The notes beneath the pieces are model-generated. The model made no database searches. It saw nothing but the letters and a program-made list of their open reading frames with translations, and was not told where the DNA came from. From assembly GCA_003330885.1 (NCBI GenBank), contig CP030277.1, positions 2,463,501-2,527,500 of the forward strand: 64,000 bases of DNA. Direction: 5' to 3'. The position numbers and the translations under genes were made by a program. How positions within the stretch are numbered: position 1 is the stretch's first letter; each line of letters begins with the position of its first letter. Shown here piece by piece: positions 8,110-16,472 of this stretch. This DNA comes from Rhodobiaceae bacterium (GTDB taxonomy: Bacteria; Pseudomonadota; Alphaproteobacteria; Parvibaculales; Parvibaculaceae).

Positions 8110-8834
8110 CTGACTGGTCTCTACCCGTTTTGTTTAAGGGCCTCAGCGATACAATACAAAGAAAACTGGAGGTAACTCGCCAGACAATCGGGCACCCCGG
8201 TAGCAAGGGAGATGCAAGCGAGAAAGTTTGGCTGGACCTATTCAGACAATATCTACCTCAGAGATATCAAGCGGAAGCTGCTCACGTGGTCGACAGCGAA
8301 GGAAACTTCAGTGAACAGATAGATGTTCTGATTTTTGATCGACAGTATTCTCCCTTCATTTTTCAACACGAGGGTACCTATGTAGTGCCCGCAGAAAGCG
8401 TATACGCAGTTTTTGAGGCAAAGCAGACGATGAACGCCGGTCTAGTTGAATATGCACAGAAGAAGGTTGCTAGCGTCCGGCGCCTAAAACGCACAAGCCT
8501 CCCGATACCATACGCTGGAGGCATATATCGACCAAAAACTCCAATCAATATCCTAGGTGGTTTGCTTACGCTGGAGAGCGATTGGAAGCCTCCTCTTGGA
8601 GAGTCACTACAAAAGTCATTGTCAGGCGACCAAGAAGATGGGCGTCTTGATATGGTATGTGTTTCCTCACATGGATTCGCCATGTACGACGGAGGGCTCG
8701 GCAAATACTCGGTCACAGAAAATGGAAAGCCTGCAACCGGCTTTTTGTTTCGACTAATTTCCAAACTTCAATTTTGCGGAACGGTTCCTATGATAGACGT
8801 TGACGCCTACTCAAAGTGGCTCGATGTAGGTTAG
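8106..8834 (+). CDS. Predicted PD-(D/E)XK nuclease, DUF6602-like; putative CBASS effector
   Basis: A 242-aa soluble protein. E39 (GDASEK), D73 (QIDVLIFD) and E104-A-K106 (VFEAKQ) are spaced as in PD-(D/E)XK nucleases, and the overall text resembles DUF6602. It is the last gene of the CBASS operon (ATGA overlap with cap3) in a locus with no other effector such as a phospholipase, NucC or transmembrane protein, so it is the best effector candidate: a nuclease switched on by the cyclic nucleotide. No SAVED or other known ligand-sensing domain is seen, so signal recognition is unexplained. The nuclease fold is motif-based; the effector role is inferred from position. Confidence 0.75.
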   Translation: MTDWSLPVLFKGLSDTIQRKLEVTRQTIGHPGSKGDASEKVWLDLFRQYLPQRYQAEAAHVVDSEGNFSEQIDVLIFDRQYSPFIFQHEGTYVVPAESVYAVFEAKQTMNAGLVEYAQKKVASVRRLKRTSLPIPYAGGIYRPKTPINILGGLLTLESDWKPPLGESLQKSLSGDQEDGRLDMVCVSSHGFAMYDGGLGKYSVTENGKPATGFLFRLISKLQFCGTVPMIDVDAYSKWLDVG

Positions 8835-8895
8835 CCTTTAGTAAAGCCCCAAAAGTAGCACCAAATGCCGACTGACCCTTACTTAATGCGGAACG

Positions 8896-9507
8896 TTACA
8901 GTTCCAACGCATAGAGCTCCTGAATTTCCTCCGACTGGATACAGAGGTACTCCAGCGTCTGCTGCTGTGTAGCATGACCGAACGCTTCCATAAGGAGAGG
9001 AACTGCTGCGCGGTTTTGAACCCGCTGATGGTAGCCCCAGGTCTTGCGTAGTGAGTGAGAACCAAAGTTCCCCTTCATACCAGCGGTGTCACACCAGTCT
9101 TTGACCATATTGGTGATGGTGGAGACGGTGAGCGCTGAACCACGTTTACGCGAAACAAATAGCGGCGATTGTGGCCGGGGGTCAGGGTGCACTGCAATCC
9201 AGGACTGAATTGCATTCACGACCAATTGATTAAACGTGGTCGCCCGATATTTCTTTGTTTTTTGTTGTTTGAGCTCAAATCGATCTCCGACTCCCAGGTG
9301 AGCAACATCACCTACTCTTATGCTGAGCAGTTCACTTGCCCGATAGGCTGTGTTGATACCGATGGTAAAAAGACAGAGGTCACGCGGCATATCTACAAGC
9401 CGCTTTTTGATGCGTTTGATATCTCGAAGGTCGCGGATTGGTTCAACTTTTATGGTCGAACCCTTCTTTGGATGATTGGGGTTTTTCTGTCTTTTTGGCA
9501 TGCCCAT
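8896..9507 (-). CDS. Short tyrosine recombinase (catalytic domain only)
   Basis: A 203-aa protein with the tyrosine-recombinase core: first Arg in TAYRASELLSIRVGD, HSLRKT (His-Arg box), GHATQQQTLEYL with the C-terminal Tyr. The N-terminal core-binding (SAM-like) domain of normal Xer/phage integrases is missing; only ~35 residues precede the catalytic domain. Start chosen at the MGMPKRQ ATG after a purine-rich stretch; 9501 is also possible. It lies convergent to the CBASS operon and 25 kb from the element's main integrase. It may be a relic of an earlier insertion or a mobility gene of the defence module. Confidence 0.85.
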   Translation of the reverse strand: MGMPKRQKNPNHPKKGSTIKVEPIRDLRDIKRIKKRLVDMPRDLCLFTIGINTAYRASELLSIRVGDVAHLGVGDRFELKQQKTKKYRATTFNQLVVNAIQSWIAVHPDPRPQSPLFVSRKRGSALTVSTITNMVKDWCDTAGMKGNFGSHSLRKTWGYHQRVQNRAAVPLLMEAFGHATQQQTLEYLCIQSEEIQELYALEL

Positions 9508-9734
9508 CCATCTCTCTGATCTTTCAAATCTGAATCCCAACTATTATCTAAAAGTTGGGATAAGTATATGCCGACTGCTCTTCAGAGCAACTTCTTTCTG
9601 TGAGCCTTCAACTCGACATCAAGAAAAACCCTTGCCACAGGGCGTTAGCGGCTGAATGCCAAATTCTAGATAAATTCATTGATTTATTTTGGTTCAAAAA
9701 AGCCGCCAACTGCGCACAGATGGACGACCAACGA

Positions 9735-10007
9735 ATGCCCAAGCCAATCAAAGACACGGCAACTAAAGCCCTCAGAACCCATCTCATCGGCATGGCAATG
9801 ATAGTTCTGGGTCCGGTCAGCTGTGTAGGAGGAATAGCTCTGTTTCCGCCACAAGGAATGAACGACAAATCTTGGGTATCAGCCTTTCCCATTTTCATCT
9901 GCCTACTTTTGATCTTCGGCGGACTAATAATGGTGGTGACCAGCAACATCCGGGCGGCCCGCACTGCCGCACGAGCGGTCGACAATGTGGCAGATCAAGC
10001 CCAATGA
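9735..10007 (+). CDS. Small membrane protein, unknown function
   Basis: About 90 aa with two membrane segments (THLIGMAMIVLGPVSCVGG and the region AFPIFICLLLIFGGLIMVV), then an Ala/Arg-rich tail. No family recognised. The frame is open from a GTG at 9600, but the upstream 45 residues lack a ribosome site, so the ATG at 9735 after GGACGACC was preferred. It overlaps the next gene by 4 bp (ATGA), implying co-translation. Confidence 0.55.
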   Translation: MPKPIKDTATKALRTHLIGMAMIVLGPVSCVGGIALFPPQGMNDKSWVSAFPIFICLLLIFGGLIMVVTSNIRAARTAARAVDNVADQAQ

Positions 10008-10684
10008 AACCTTTTCATTTCATAATCAAAGCAATGCTCTCCGTAGTCCTTGTTGTTTCATCAGCTTACGCAGACGAAGGCACAAGTCCTCATGAACTCA
10101 CGTTGAGTTCAATTGAATGGGCATATTTTTTACACGCTCTGGACAAAGGTCTGCCCGCTCAAAATCTCGTCAATTGGCGATATGAAAGCTACCGCCAAGC
10201 CAAAGATGAGTTTGAGCGCCGTCGCATGCTGAACGAACTAAAGCCCGCAGTTGAAGAAACCTCAGCTCGTATCAGCGCAATAGATACGTTCACTACTCAG
10301 TTCACTGGGAAGTTCAAAGACTACCGCTTTGATGAACAATTACTTCCGCTAGAAAGCGACTTTCACAGCGAATATGGCTGGGGTATTGAAATTGAGAATG
10401 CTGAACACCTTGATATTCGCAGCGACTACGATTTTGAGGCATCACCACAACCCAGCAATCACTTTCGATTCTTGCCATTGGGGCCTGAGGACGCAGAATC
10501 GATTGTACGCGCAACACATGACACCGACCGGAAAGTGGTCGTGATCGTATCCTTCACACCCGCCAAACGGCGATATGTAACCGTGTACGTGGATATAACG
10601 AGGATTGACGTACTTCACCCTGAAACTATGCAGATCCTAGTATCCTGTGCACCAGGGGAAGAAATTCCAATCTGCGATCGTTAG
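10004..10684 (+). CDS. Secreted hypothetical protein
   Basis: A 226-aa protein with a signal peptide (positive MKPFHFIIK, hydrophobic MLSVVLVVSS, cleavage after AYA). The mature part is acidic, with a helical stretch rich in Tyr/Arg/Glu (NWRYESYRQAKDEFERRR) and then a beta-rich half. It ends in CAPGEEIPICDR, where two cysteines could form a disulfide. I do not recognise the family. It is coupled to the small membrane protein upstream, so the two may act together at the envelope. Confidence 0.6.
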   Translation: MKPFHFIIKAMLSVVLVVSSAYADEGTSPHELTLSSIEWAYFLHALDKGLPAQNLVNWRYESYRQAKDEFERRRMLNELKPAVEETSARISAIDTFTTQFTGKFKDYRFDEQLLPLESDFHSEYGWGIEIENAEHLDIRSDYDFEASPQPSNHFRFLPLGPEDAESIVRATHDTDRKVVVIVSFTPAKRRYVTVYVDITRIDVLHPETMQILVSCAPGEEIPICDR

Positions 10685-10775
10685 AGATACAACCCAAAGC
10701 GAACAATCAAGGCACTTGCAATTTTTTCCAACAAGTCCAATACTATCCGTATACGAACTATGAAAGACGGAGTAT

Positions 10776-11123
10776 TTGGGATTCAAAAAAGAGAAGAAGA
10801 TAGGTGGACATTCAGCTGACGAGCGCGCTCGTTGGCACAAAGCAACAAAGCAGGCTGCTCCAAACACGTGGCGTACGGTAGAGCAGATAAAGAAAGATGC
10901 TTTTCAGGGGGCATCAGACGCCTTTCTACGACGCTTTGAAGAGCACGAAGATCTCATTGATGAAGGCCGCGCACATCGGGCAGAGCAAGCTTCAAAGAGC
11001 GCGGAAACGGCTCTATACATCGGGCCGGGACAAATACGCATCCCGAAAGGTTGGCCATCACTCCTGGAGTGGACAAAGGGCACACCACTCCCACCTGATG
11101 ATGGTAAAGACTTAGAGTATTAG
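10776..11123 (+). CDS. Hypothetical protein (115 aa)
   Basis: A short, charged, soluble protein with no recognised family, starting at TTG behind GACGGAG. The reading frame contains no internal Met, which makes the start uncertain. Its 3' end overlaps the converging relaxase gene by 4 bp. The tail LYIGPGQIRIPKGWPSLLEW is the most structured-looking part. Confidence 0.45.
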   Translation: MGFKKEKKIGGHSADERARWHKATKQAAPNTWRTVEQIKKDAFQGASDAFLRRFEEHEDLIDEGRAHRAEQASKSAETALYIGPGQIRIPKGWPSLLEWTKGTPLPPDDGKDLEY

Positions 11124-12124
11124 AGATCATGTTCATCCAGATCGTCACGCACCCTGCTGGCGATCTTGTCTTTTCTGGGACGCTTTAAGCGTTCCATCAT
11201 GCTGAGTTGACGGCCAAACACCCAATCCCTCAAGGTGACCCCTGCACGGACGACACGGTCTTTCAGCCCCCGTGCTAAATCCCAATAGTTGGCAGGCTGC
11301 TGGCGCTCGTCATGTCGTTCCTCGGCATAGTCACTAAACGACTTTCCGAAACGTTCTTCCAACTCAGTCTTCCGAACCTTTTTGCCCATCTCCGAGAGTT
11401 TCGCGTATTTCTCTCCATTGGTAAGTATGAGACCAGGGCCTTTGGCGTAGAGCGTTACCCCTTCCTCCTGAAGCTTCTGCTCCAGAATTTCCCAGCTATC
11501 AGCTGCTTCGAAGGCAGGAGTGAGCCTATCCTTCAGCTCCGTCACATCTTCCTTGCTCCAATGGTCGAGGGTTGTCACATCCAATCGCTCGGCCATCCTC
11601 TGTTCGCCTTTGTGTGGGCGACGAGGCTCCTTCTCGAACCGCTCCTCACTAGACAGCCTCCCTGGCACTTCAGTCAGGCCCAGCTCCTTCTCCTGGGCCT
11701 TGAGCGACTTTTCCAGGCGCGTCTTGTATTTCCACTTCTCCCAGGCAACGCCTGTCTCCGGATGCACCCGATTGACCATCACATGGAGGTGGGGGTGATC
11801 CGTATCGTTATGGGCAACGATAATGGCCTGATGCTCTTCCAAGCTAAGATCGGCAAGGGTCCGGTCTGCGACCTTGAGCATATCTTCTTGGCAGAGCTGC
11901 TCATATTCAGGCCAACTAATGGAATAATGAAAAACGGGGTCTTCCACCCGTTTCGACAAGGACGCTGTCGCTCTCATCATGGAGGGAACCAGGTCAGGGT
12001 CCGCTGTCGGCAAATTGCGGGCCGCCGTCCATTCTACCCTTTCTGGACTATCGCCCTTTCGACCGAAATGGAGATATTTGGCCAGCCCGCTAAAGCCGGA
12101 TCCTGTACGGGCGTCTCCAATCAT
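11120..12124 (-). CDS. Relaxase (MobP/VirD2-like), mobilisation protein
   Basis: A 334-aa relaxase. The signature His motif is NDTDHPHLHVMVNRV (residues ~105-119), which coordinates the metal that activates the nicking tyrosine. The N-terminal GDARTGSGFSGLAKYL matches the start of MOBP relaxases. The ~140 C-terminal residues are charged and probably bind accessory proteins. It would nick oriT and pilot the strand. It is transcribed from mobC with a 14-bp gap and has a good ribosome site (GGGAGG). Confidence 0.88.
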   Translation of the reverse strand: MIGDARTGSGFSGLAKYLHFGRKGDSPERVEWTAARNLPTADPDLVPSMMRATASLSKRVEDPVFHYSISWPEYEQLCQEDMLKVADRTLADLSLEEHQAIIVAHNDTDHPHLHVMVNRVHPETGVAWEKWKYKTRLEKSLKAQEKELGLTEVPGRLSSEERFEKEPRRPHKGEQRMAERLDVTTLDHWSKEDVTELKDRLTPAFEAADSWEILEQKLQEEGVTLYAKGPGLILTNGEKYAKLSEMGKKVRKTELEERFGKSFSDYAEERHDERQQPANYWDLARGLKDRVVRAGVTLRDWVFGRQLSMMERLKRPRKDKIASRVRDDLDEHDL

Positions 12125-12138
12125 GTTTGGAGGCCTCC

Positions 12139-12468
12139 CTACCCGATCCGGCGCACAGCCGAAAGAACTTCCCCTAAGGCCGTTTCCAGTGCCTGAGCGA
12201 CTGGAAACTGGCCTGCATGGGCAAGCTTCGTCAGTTGGTTGAGGTTATTCCCGAGAGCCGTTAACTGACGGATAGTTTCGGCTGCAACGCGTGTCGGTTT
12301 TGCCTTAGGCTTCTCGCCCAAAGCTGACGCGCGCACAAATGCTGCATGGGTTAACCCGCTGGCCTCAGCTGCTTCTTGCAGCTGCGCGAACTCTCCCGCT
12401 GTGAAGTAGGCCTTCACGCAGCGGGTCCGTCGTTCGCTCTCTGGCTTGCGGTAATCCCTGGTTGGCAT
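12139..12468 (-). CDS. mobC: MobC-like relaxosome accessory protein
   Basis: A 109-aa ribbon-helix-helix-type protein with the MobC layout: basic N-terminus (RDYRKPESERRTRCVKAYF), helical middle (GLTHAAFVRASALG) and the conserved GNNLNQLTKLAHAG near the end. It would bind or open oriT for the relaxase. It is the first gene of the minus-strand mobC-relaxase pair and faces away from the coupling-protein gene, so oriT is likely just upstream. Confidence 0.85.
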   Translation of the reverse strand: MPTRDYRKPESERRTRCVKAYFTAGEFAQLQEAAEASGLTHAAFVRASALGEKPKAKPTRVAAETIRQLTALGNNLNQLTKLAHAGQFPVAQALETALGEVLSAVRRIG

Positions 12469-12698
12469 TTGTCATAAGCTCCCGGCGCTTGAGGGCAAGC
12501 AGGGCGTCGAGCCAACACCTCCAGGTGGCGATGAGATTGCCCAGGTTTGGAGACCATTTTTGGGCCCAAACCTCCTGCTTGCTCCTAAAACCAACACTAC
12601 CCTTTACATAAAACGCTACAGGCCGACTAGGAACACTTCAAGCTTTAACATAAACTATATGTTTTACTCATCGACACGTCAGCACACAGGAAGCCCAA
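12469..12698. other. Divergent intergenic region, candidate oriT
   Basis: This 230-bp space lies between mobC (leftward) and the coupling-protein gene (rightward), the usual place for oriT in MOBP mobilisable elements. It holds a perfect 8-bp inverted repeat, AGGTTTGG (12543-12550) and CCAAACCT (12566-12573), in a TGGGCC-rich setting, then an A+T-rich stretch. The nick site cannot be assigned. Confidence 0.5.
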
Positions 12699-14984
12699 AT
12701 GTCAAAAGGTGCAAAATCTCTACTAGCGGCTCTCGGCATATTCATCTTTGCCTTTCTGTTCTCCAATATCATCCCGAGTTTCACAAAACCGCTGATCCAA
12801 TTGTCTTTTGTCAGCTGTCTCGGGTACGGCCTTTACAGGGTCAGCAAAGATAAATACACCGCTTCCATGGCAGCCAGGACCGATGAGCCGAAAGTTACAA
12901 ATCCAACCCTTCTCGAAGCCGCTCGTGCCGAAGGCGAAAAGATAAAGGCCGCACAGCAACACTCAGTCACGCCAGAAAATGACGATAGGGCCAAACGCTG
13001 TTCAGAGATCCTCTCTCTGATGGATGATGAGGCAGCGATTGCCGTGTTTAATGCGGGGGCCGTCATGACGGATGAAGAGCATAAGAACTTCAAAAAGACC
13101 GTCGATCGAGAGACCAGCGAACCGCACAAGTTTCAGGGAATAGATGCCCAGGCGCTGGGCAACGCCGCTGGTCACATTATCGGAAGGGAGATCGGTAATT
13201 TCGCCCGGAACCTCTCAACCGGACGCTATCCAAACGATGTGTCCTTTAGCTCCGCAGTTGGCAGCATCTCTGAGTCCAACCGCCAATTTCTGAGGATTGG
13301 AAGCATCTTGATGAAACACGAGATTCTTGAACAGGAATGGTTAGAAAGCGCCCTTGCTAGCGTGATCTTCACGAGCGGGAACCAGTCGGTACATGAAATC
13401 AAAAACAATGCGGAACGTTGGACAATTGCGTTCAAGGTGTTGTTAGAAACACTGGGAAACTGCCTAGTGAATGAGGACCATCTCCAGCAAGAGATGGTTA
13501 GCATCACTGCTCAAATTCAAAGAGAGCAGCCACACTCCAAAGTTGGGCAGGAATTGGCGAAGCTGGCGGATGGGGGCGCCGCCTGGCTCAACGGTGCCGA
13601 CATTCCAAACAGCATCTACAATCCGATCTTGGGAAATGGCCTCTTCTTGGGTGAACTGGAAGACGGAACCCGGCTGAACTACGATGGTGAAGGGTCCCTC
13701 TTCACCATTGCTCCTCCCGGTGCAGGCAAAAGCCGTTGTCAGGTCATCCCAAACTTACTGGTCTACGATGGTCCCGCGATCGTGCTCGATATCAAGGGCG
13801 AGTGCTACGAAGATACAGCCGGACATCGCTCGCAACGATATGGCAAAGTCATTCGCTTTGCCCCTCACGATAAAGAAACGTCGGCCCGGTATAACCCGCT
13901 TGAGTTCGTAAGAAGTGACCCGGAGCACATCGCATCGGATGCCCGCAAAATGGCAGACATGCTGATCGTCTCAGATGGAAGAACAAAAGACCCTTACTGG
14001 CAAAATAAAGGCCGAGATTTTCTAACAGCCTATATTGCCTTTATCGCACTCCTTCCCGAAAGTGATCCAGAGCGTACGATGCAGTCGGTCATGGATATGA
14101 TGTCACCAACTGAGGACATGCTCACAAACGCTGTCGATGAGCTACGAAAAACCGGGATCAAATATCTTGGTCGGATCGCAAACCAGATTACGACCATGCC
14201 GGAGAAACAGCGGGAATCTGCGATGGACGTCGCAAGAGAACAGCTTAGTGCGTGGGATTTGGGCGACCTGGACAGTGTAACAACCCATTGTGATTGGAAG
14301 CCGGAGGACTTTAGAAGCTCAAGCAGCCCAACAACACTTTACCTCTGTGTTCTACCTGAAGACATTGACCGCTTTGCATCTGTGCTGCGGGTAATCATTG
14401 GTCAGCACCTTGAGTACTTCATGAAGGAGATACCTGAAAAAGCAGAACGACCCATTGTCTTCTTCCTCGATGAAGTGCCACAGCTTGGTAACTTCGAACC
14501 ACTTCCCAAAGCTGCGTCTCTTGGACGGCAGTATGGACTACAACTCTGGCTGTTCGCACAAAACCGCGACCAGATAGAGAAAGCATACAAAAGCGCCGAC
14601 ACAATACTTGGCAACGCCGTCGTGCAATGCTGGATGAATTGCGATGAAGATTCAGCAGCTAAGCTTGAAAGAAACCTTGGCACCTCACGAGGCCTTCTGG
14701 ATGGCAAGACAAAACCCCTTGTCCAATCACACGAGCTGCGGGGGCCAGAATATGATGACAAGATAATTGTCGTTGGCCGGGGTCAAAAGCCCGCCAAGCT
14801 CACTAAGCGCATGGTGTTTGATGATCCTGAGCTTAGCGGGCTTGTCGGACTTGATTTCAACTCAGGTAGTGGTAGTGCTGTCGTCGAGGAAGCGATCCCT
14901 TCCCCTTCTGCCGTCGACGAGATACCGGAGACAGCGGTTGAGCCTGACATTGGACAGCCAGTTGAAACCAGTCAGCCCAGGTGA
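12699..14984 (+). CDS. VirD4/TraG-type coupling protein (T4CP)
   Basis: A 761-aa inner-membrane ATPase that links a relaxosome to a type IV secretion channel. Two N-terminal membrane segments (residues ~8-28 and ~33-50) precede a ~280-residue region and the motor domain. Walker A is PPGAGKSR (~338-345), Walker B IVLDIKGE (~360) and a second motif FFLDEVPQLG (~588). The C-terminal ~40 residues are an acidic, Pro-rich tail. No VirB-type genes accompany it, so it presumably docks to a helper system. A related tail-coding sequence is repeated just downstream (see repeat). Confidence 0.92.
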   Translation: MSKGAKSLLAALGIFIFAFLFSNIIPSFTKPLIQLSFVSCLGYGLYRVSKDKYTASMAARTDEPKVTNPTLLEAARAEGEKIKAAQQHSVTPENDDRAKRCSEILSLMDDEAAIAVFNAGAVMTDEEHKNFKKTVDRETSEPHKFQGIDAQALGNAAGHIIGREIGNFARNLSTGRYPNDVSFSSAVGSISESNRQFLRIGSILMKHEILEQEWLESALASVIFTSGNQSVHEIKNNAERWTIAFKVLLETLGNCLVNEDHLQQEMVSITAQIQREQPHSKVGQELAKLADGGAAWLNGADIPNSIYNPILGNGLFLGELEDGTRLNYDGEGSLFTIAPPGAGKSRCQVIPNLLVYDGPAIVLDIKGECYEDTAGHRSQRYGKVIRFAPHDKETSARYNPLEFVRSDPEHIASDARKMADMLIVSDGRTKDPYWQNKGRDFLTAYIAFIALLPESDPERTMQSVMDMMSPTEDMLTNAVDELRKTGIKYLGRIANQITTMPEKQRESAMDVAREQLSAWDLGDLDSVTTHCDWKPEDFRSSSSPTTLYLCVLPEDIDRFASVLRVIIGQHLEYFMKEIPEKAERPIVFFLDEVPQLGNFEPLPKAASLGRQYGLQLWLFAQNRDQIEKAYKSADTILGNAVVQCWMNCDEDSAAKLERNLGTSRGLLDGKTKPLVQSHELRGPEYDDKIIVVGRGQKPAKLTKRMVFDDPELSGLVGLDFNSGSGSAVVEEAIPSPSAVDEIPETAVEPDIGQPVETSQPR

Positions 14985-15226
14985 TCGCAGAGAAGTTCTA
15001 GAAGGTACTTTTTCTGAGGGCGGAAAGCGGAAAGCTTCGAAGTCCCAATTGGCCCTCAACCCATTGCTCGCCGAAACAATATCCCTCACCAATACGTCTA
15101 AGGATTGCGCCGCCGAGGGTAGCCACGCTGCCGTCGATAAGGGTGAAGCTGGGTGGGTCGAAGTTTGCGACCACATTGCGCCAACCGACACCAATCGACC
15201 CAAGTGATCGTGGAGAAAGCTAGAAA
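14967..15226 (+). repeat. Imperfect duplication of the coupling-protein 3' end
   Basis: The end of the T4CP gene (14967-15003) and 15190-15226 are near-copies: both read ACCAxTC, then CCCAxGTGATCG, then GAGAA, with few changes and one gap. The codons before each stop also correspond: AVDE...TSQPR stop versus AVDK...TNRPK stop, but in different frames. This looks like an old 3' end left after duplication or recombination of the gene's tail. Confidence 0.5.
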
Positions 15227-15493
15227 TTTGTTCGTCTGGGCGACGAAGGCTGGGAGTTCTGTCTCCTCAAACTTCCACGCCTCGGTCACAATTTCATAGG
15301 CACGCCGACCCGTTTCAACATCCTGTAGATCACAAATGAACTGCCAATCACGACCATTGTCATCGGGCTGAGCCGGTTCAATCCAATAGTGGACGCTGTG
15401 ATTGCCGCCATATCCGGAGCTCCGGTTCACATATATGCGCCGAACAACATCTTCCCGTGTCCTGGGGACCGGCCATGGATTAAGTGTGATCAT
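15098..15493 (-). CDS. Hypothetical protein (131 aa), possibly 3'-altered
   Basis: The N-terminal ~90 residues look like real coding sequence (VHYWIEPAQPDDNGRDWQFI, then a helical DVETGRRAYEIVTEAWKFEE), while the last ~35 are Arg/Pro-rich and run through the duplicated T4CP tail region. The original C-terminus may therefore have been replaced by the duplication. No family recognised. Confidence 0.4.
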   Translation of the reverse strand: MITLNPWPVPRTREDVVRRIYVNRSSGYGGNHSVHYWIEPAQPDDNGRDWQFICDLQDVETGRRAYEIVTEAWKFEETELPAFVAQTNKFLAFSTITWVDWCRLAQCGRKLRPTQLHPYRRQRGYPRRRNP

Positions 15494-15586
15494 TCTTTAA
15501 GCAAATCCCAGCCTGTTTGGATGAACAACCAAATCTGACCGAAGCAGTCCATATCGATGAATTTCGTGCGCTTGGTCAGACAAAGG

Positions 15587-15829
15587 ATGACATATGTCAG
15601 ATCAACCGCAGACGCCCGGTCCACGTCCTGCTTCTCAAACGTAAGGAAACTGCGGTTAGTTTTAGGTCATCCCATTGGAGAGGATTTCTTTCCGGTAGAC
15701 GATGCGGCTTCTCGTCTGTTGTCATTATTTCAAACGGGACAGGAAAAATCAGACGACGCAACAAACCAGATACAAAAAGGGTGCTTCACAAAACAGATTT
15801 GTCTTTTGAGCAGAACCGACATGTCATGA
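15587..15829 (+). CDS. Small hypothetical gene, possibly frameshifted near its start
   Basis: The frame from ATG 15587 reads 80 aa; its latter part (LVLGHPIGEDFFPVDDAASR) looks like real protein and its stop overlaps the next ATG (ATGA at 15826). The first ~20 residues do not look natural. A second ATG at 15594, behind AAAGGATGACAT, reads MSDQPQTPGPRPASQT and then stops, a far more natural N-terminus. A one-base indel near 15640 would join the two. Either an inactivated gene or a start I have misjudged. Confidence 0.4.
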   Translation: MTYVRSTADARSTSCFSNVRKLRLVLGHPIGEDFFPVDDAASRLLSLFQTGQEKSDDATNQIQKGCFTKQICLLSRTDMS

Positions 15830-16281
15830 ACGAGACATACGCTGAACTAGCAACACTTCGGCACGTCAGAGTCGATGGCCGAGCAGCTCTAGACTATCTC
15901 GCCAGCCAAATCGACAGCCTCGTCTACGAGCTGCAACTCAAGAACCAAAACCTGGAGAAGCTAAACACGACCTACGCAGCCCTCAATCAAGTTCGGTTGT
16001 ATTTCCAGCTGCACTACCGTGAACAGCCCTTAGATCATTTTCGGCGCAAACTGAACAAGGTCATTTCCGAAGCCGCCGAAAAAGCAGATATGAGAACGGC
16101 CGCAAAAGTGAGAATCTTGCTTGATGACGCGGTAACCCATTGCATTGAGTCAGGTCAGCTGTACGAAACTACCGCTGAAGACGCAGCTCGGTGGCTTCAA
16201 GTAGCTACGATGGCGAGAGAGACTGCCAGGCAACACCACAAACACACTCAGGACCATTCCTCCGACACAAAGACAGTGTAA
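15826..16281 (+). CDS. Hypothetical helical protein (151 aa)
   Basis: An almost all-helical soluble protein, with a likely coiled coil in IDSLVYELQLKNQNLEKLN and a hydrophilic His/Gln-rich end. The start at 15826 overlaps the preceding stop (ATGA); the longer frame from 15517 reads unnatural Arg-rich sequence and was not used. No family recognised. It is the last gene of the mobilisation block before the catabolic cargo. Confidence 0.6.
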   Translation: MNETYAELATLRHVRVDGRAALDYLASQIDSLVYELQLKNQNLEKLNTTYAALNQVRLYFQLHYREQPLDHFRRKLNKVISEAAEKADMRTAAKVRILLDDAVTHCIESGQLYETTAEDAARWLQVATMARETARQHHKHTQDHSSDTKTV

Positions 16282-16472
16282 TTCACTATCTGGCACCCCA
16301 ATTTCTGGAGGAAGGCGGACGCCCCACCCAAACAAGTTATTCAAATAAATTCAATATCTTACGGTCACAGTGGACAGTGAATGTGTACCACGATTGTGTA
16401 CCATCTGCCAAAGCATCGATCTTTGAGAATCCAGGTCGGATCTCTGTTTCCCAGAACTCACGCTACCAGCGT

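Noticed and set aside
9600..9734. GTG-started extension of the small membrane protein
   Set aside because: No ribosome site and unnatural composition.
15517..15825. Long N-terminal extension of the 151-aa helical protein
   Set aside because: The extra part is Arg-rich and overlaps another better-looking frame; the ATGA junction at 15826 is a better start.
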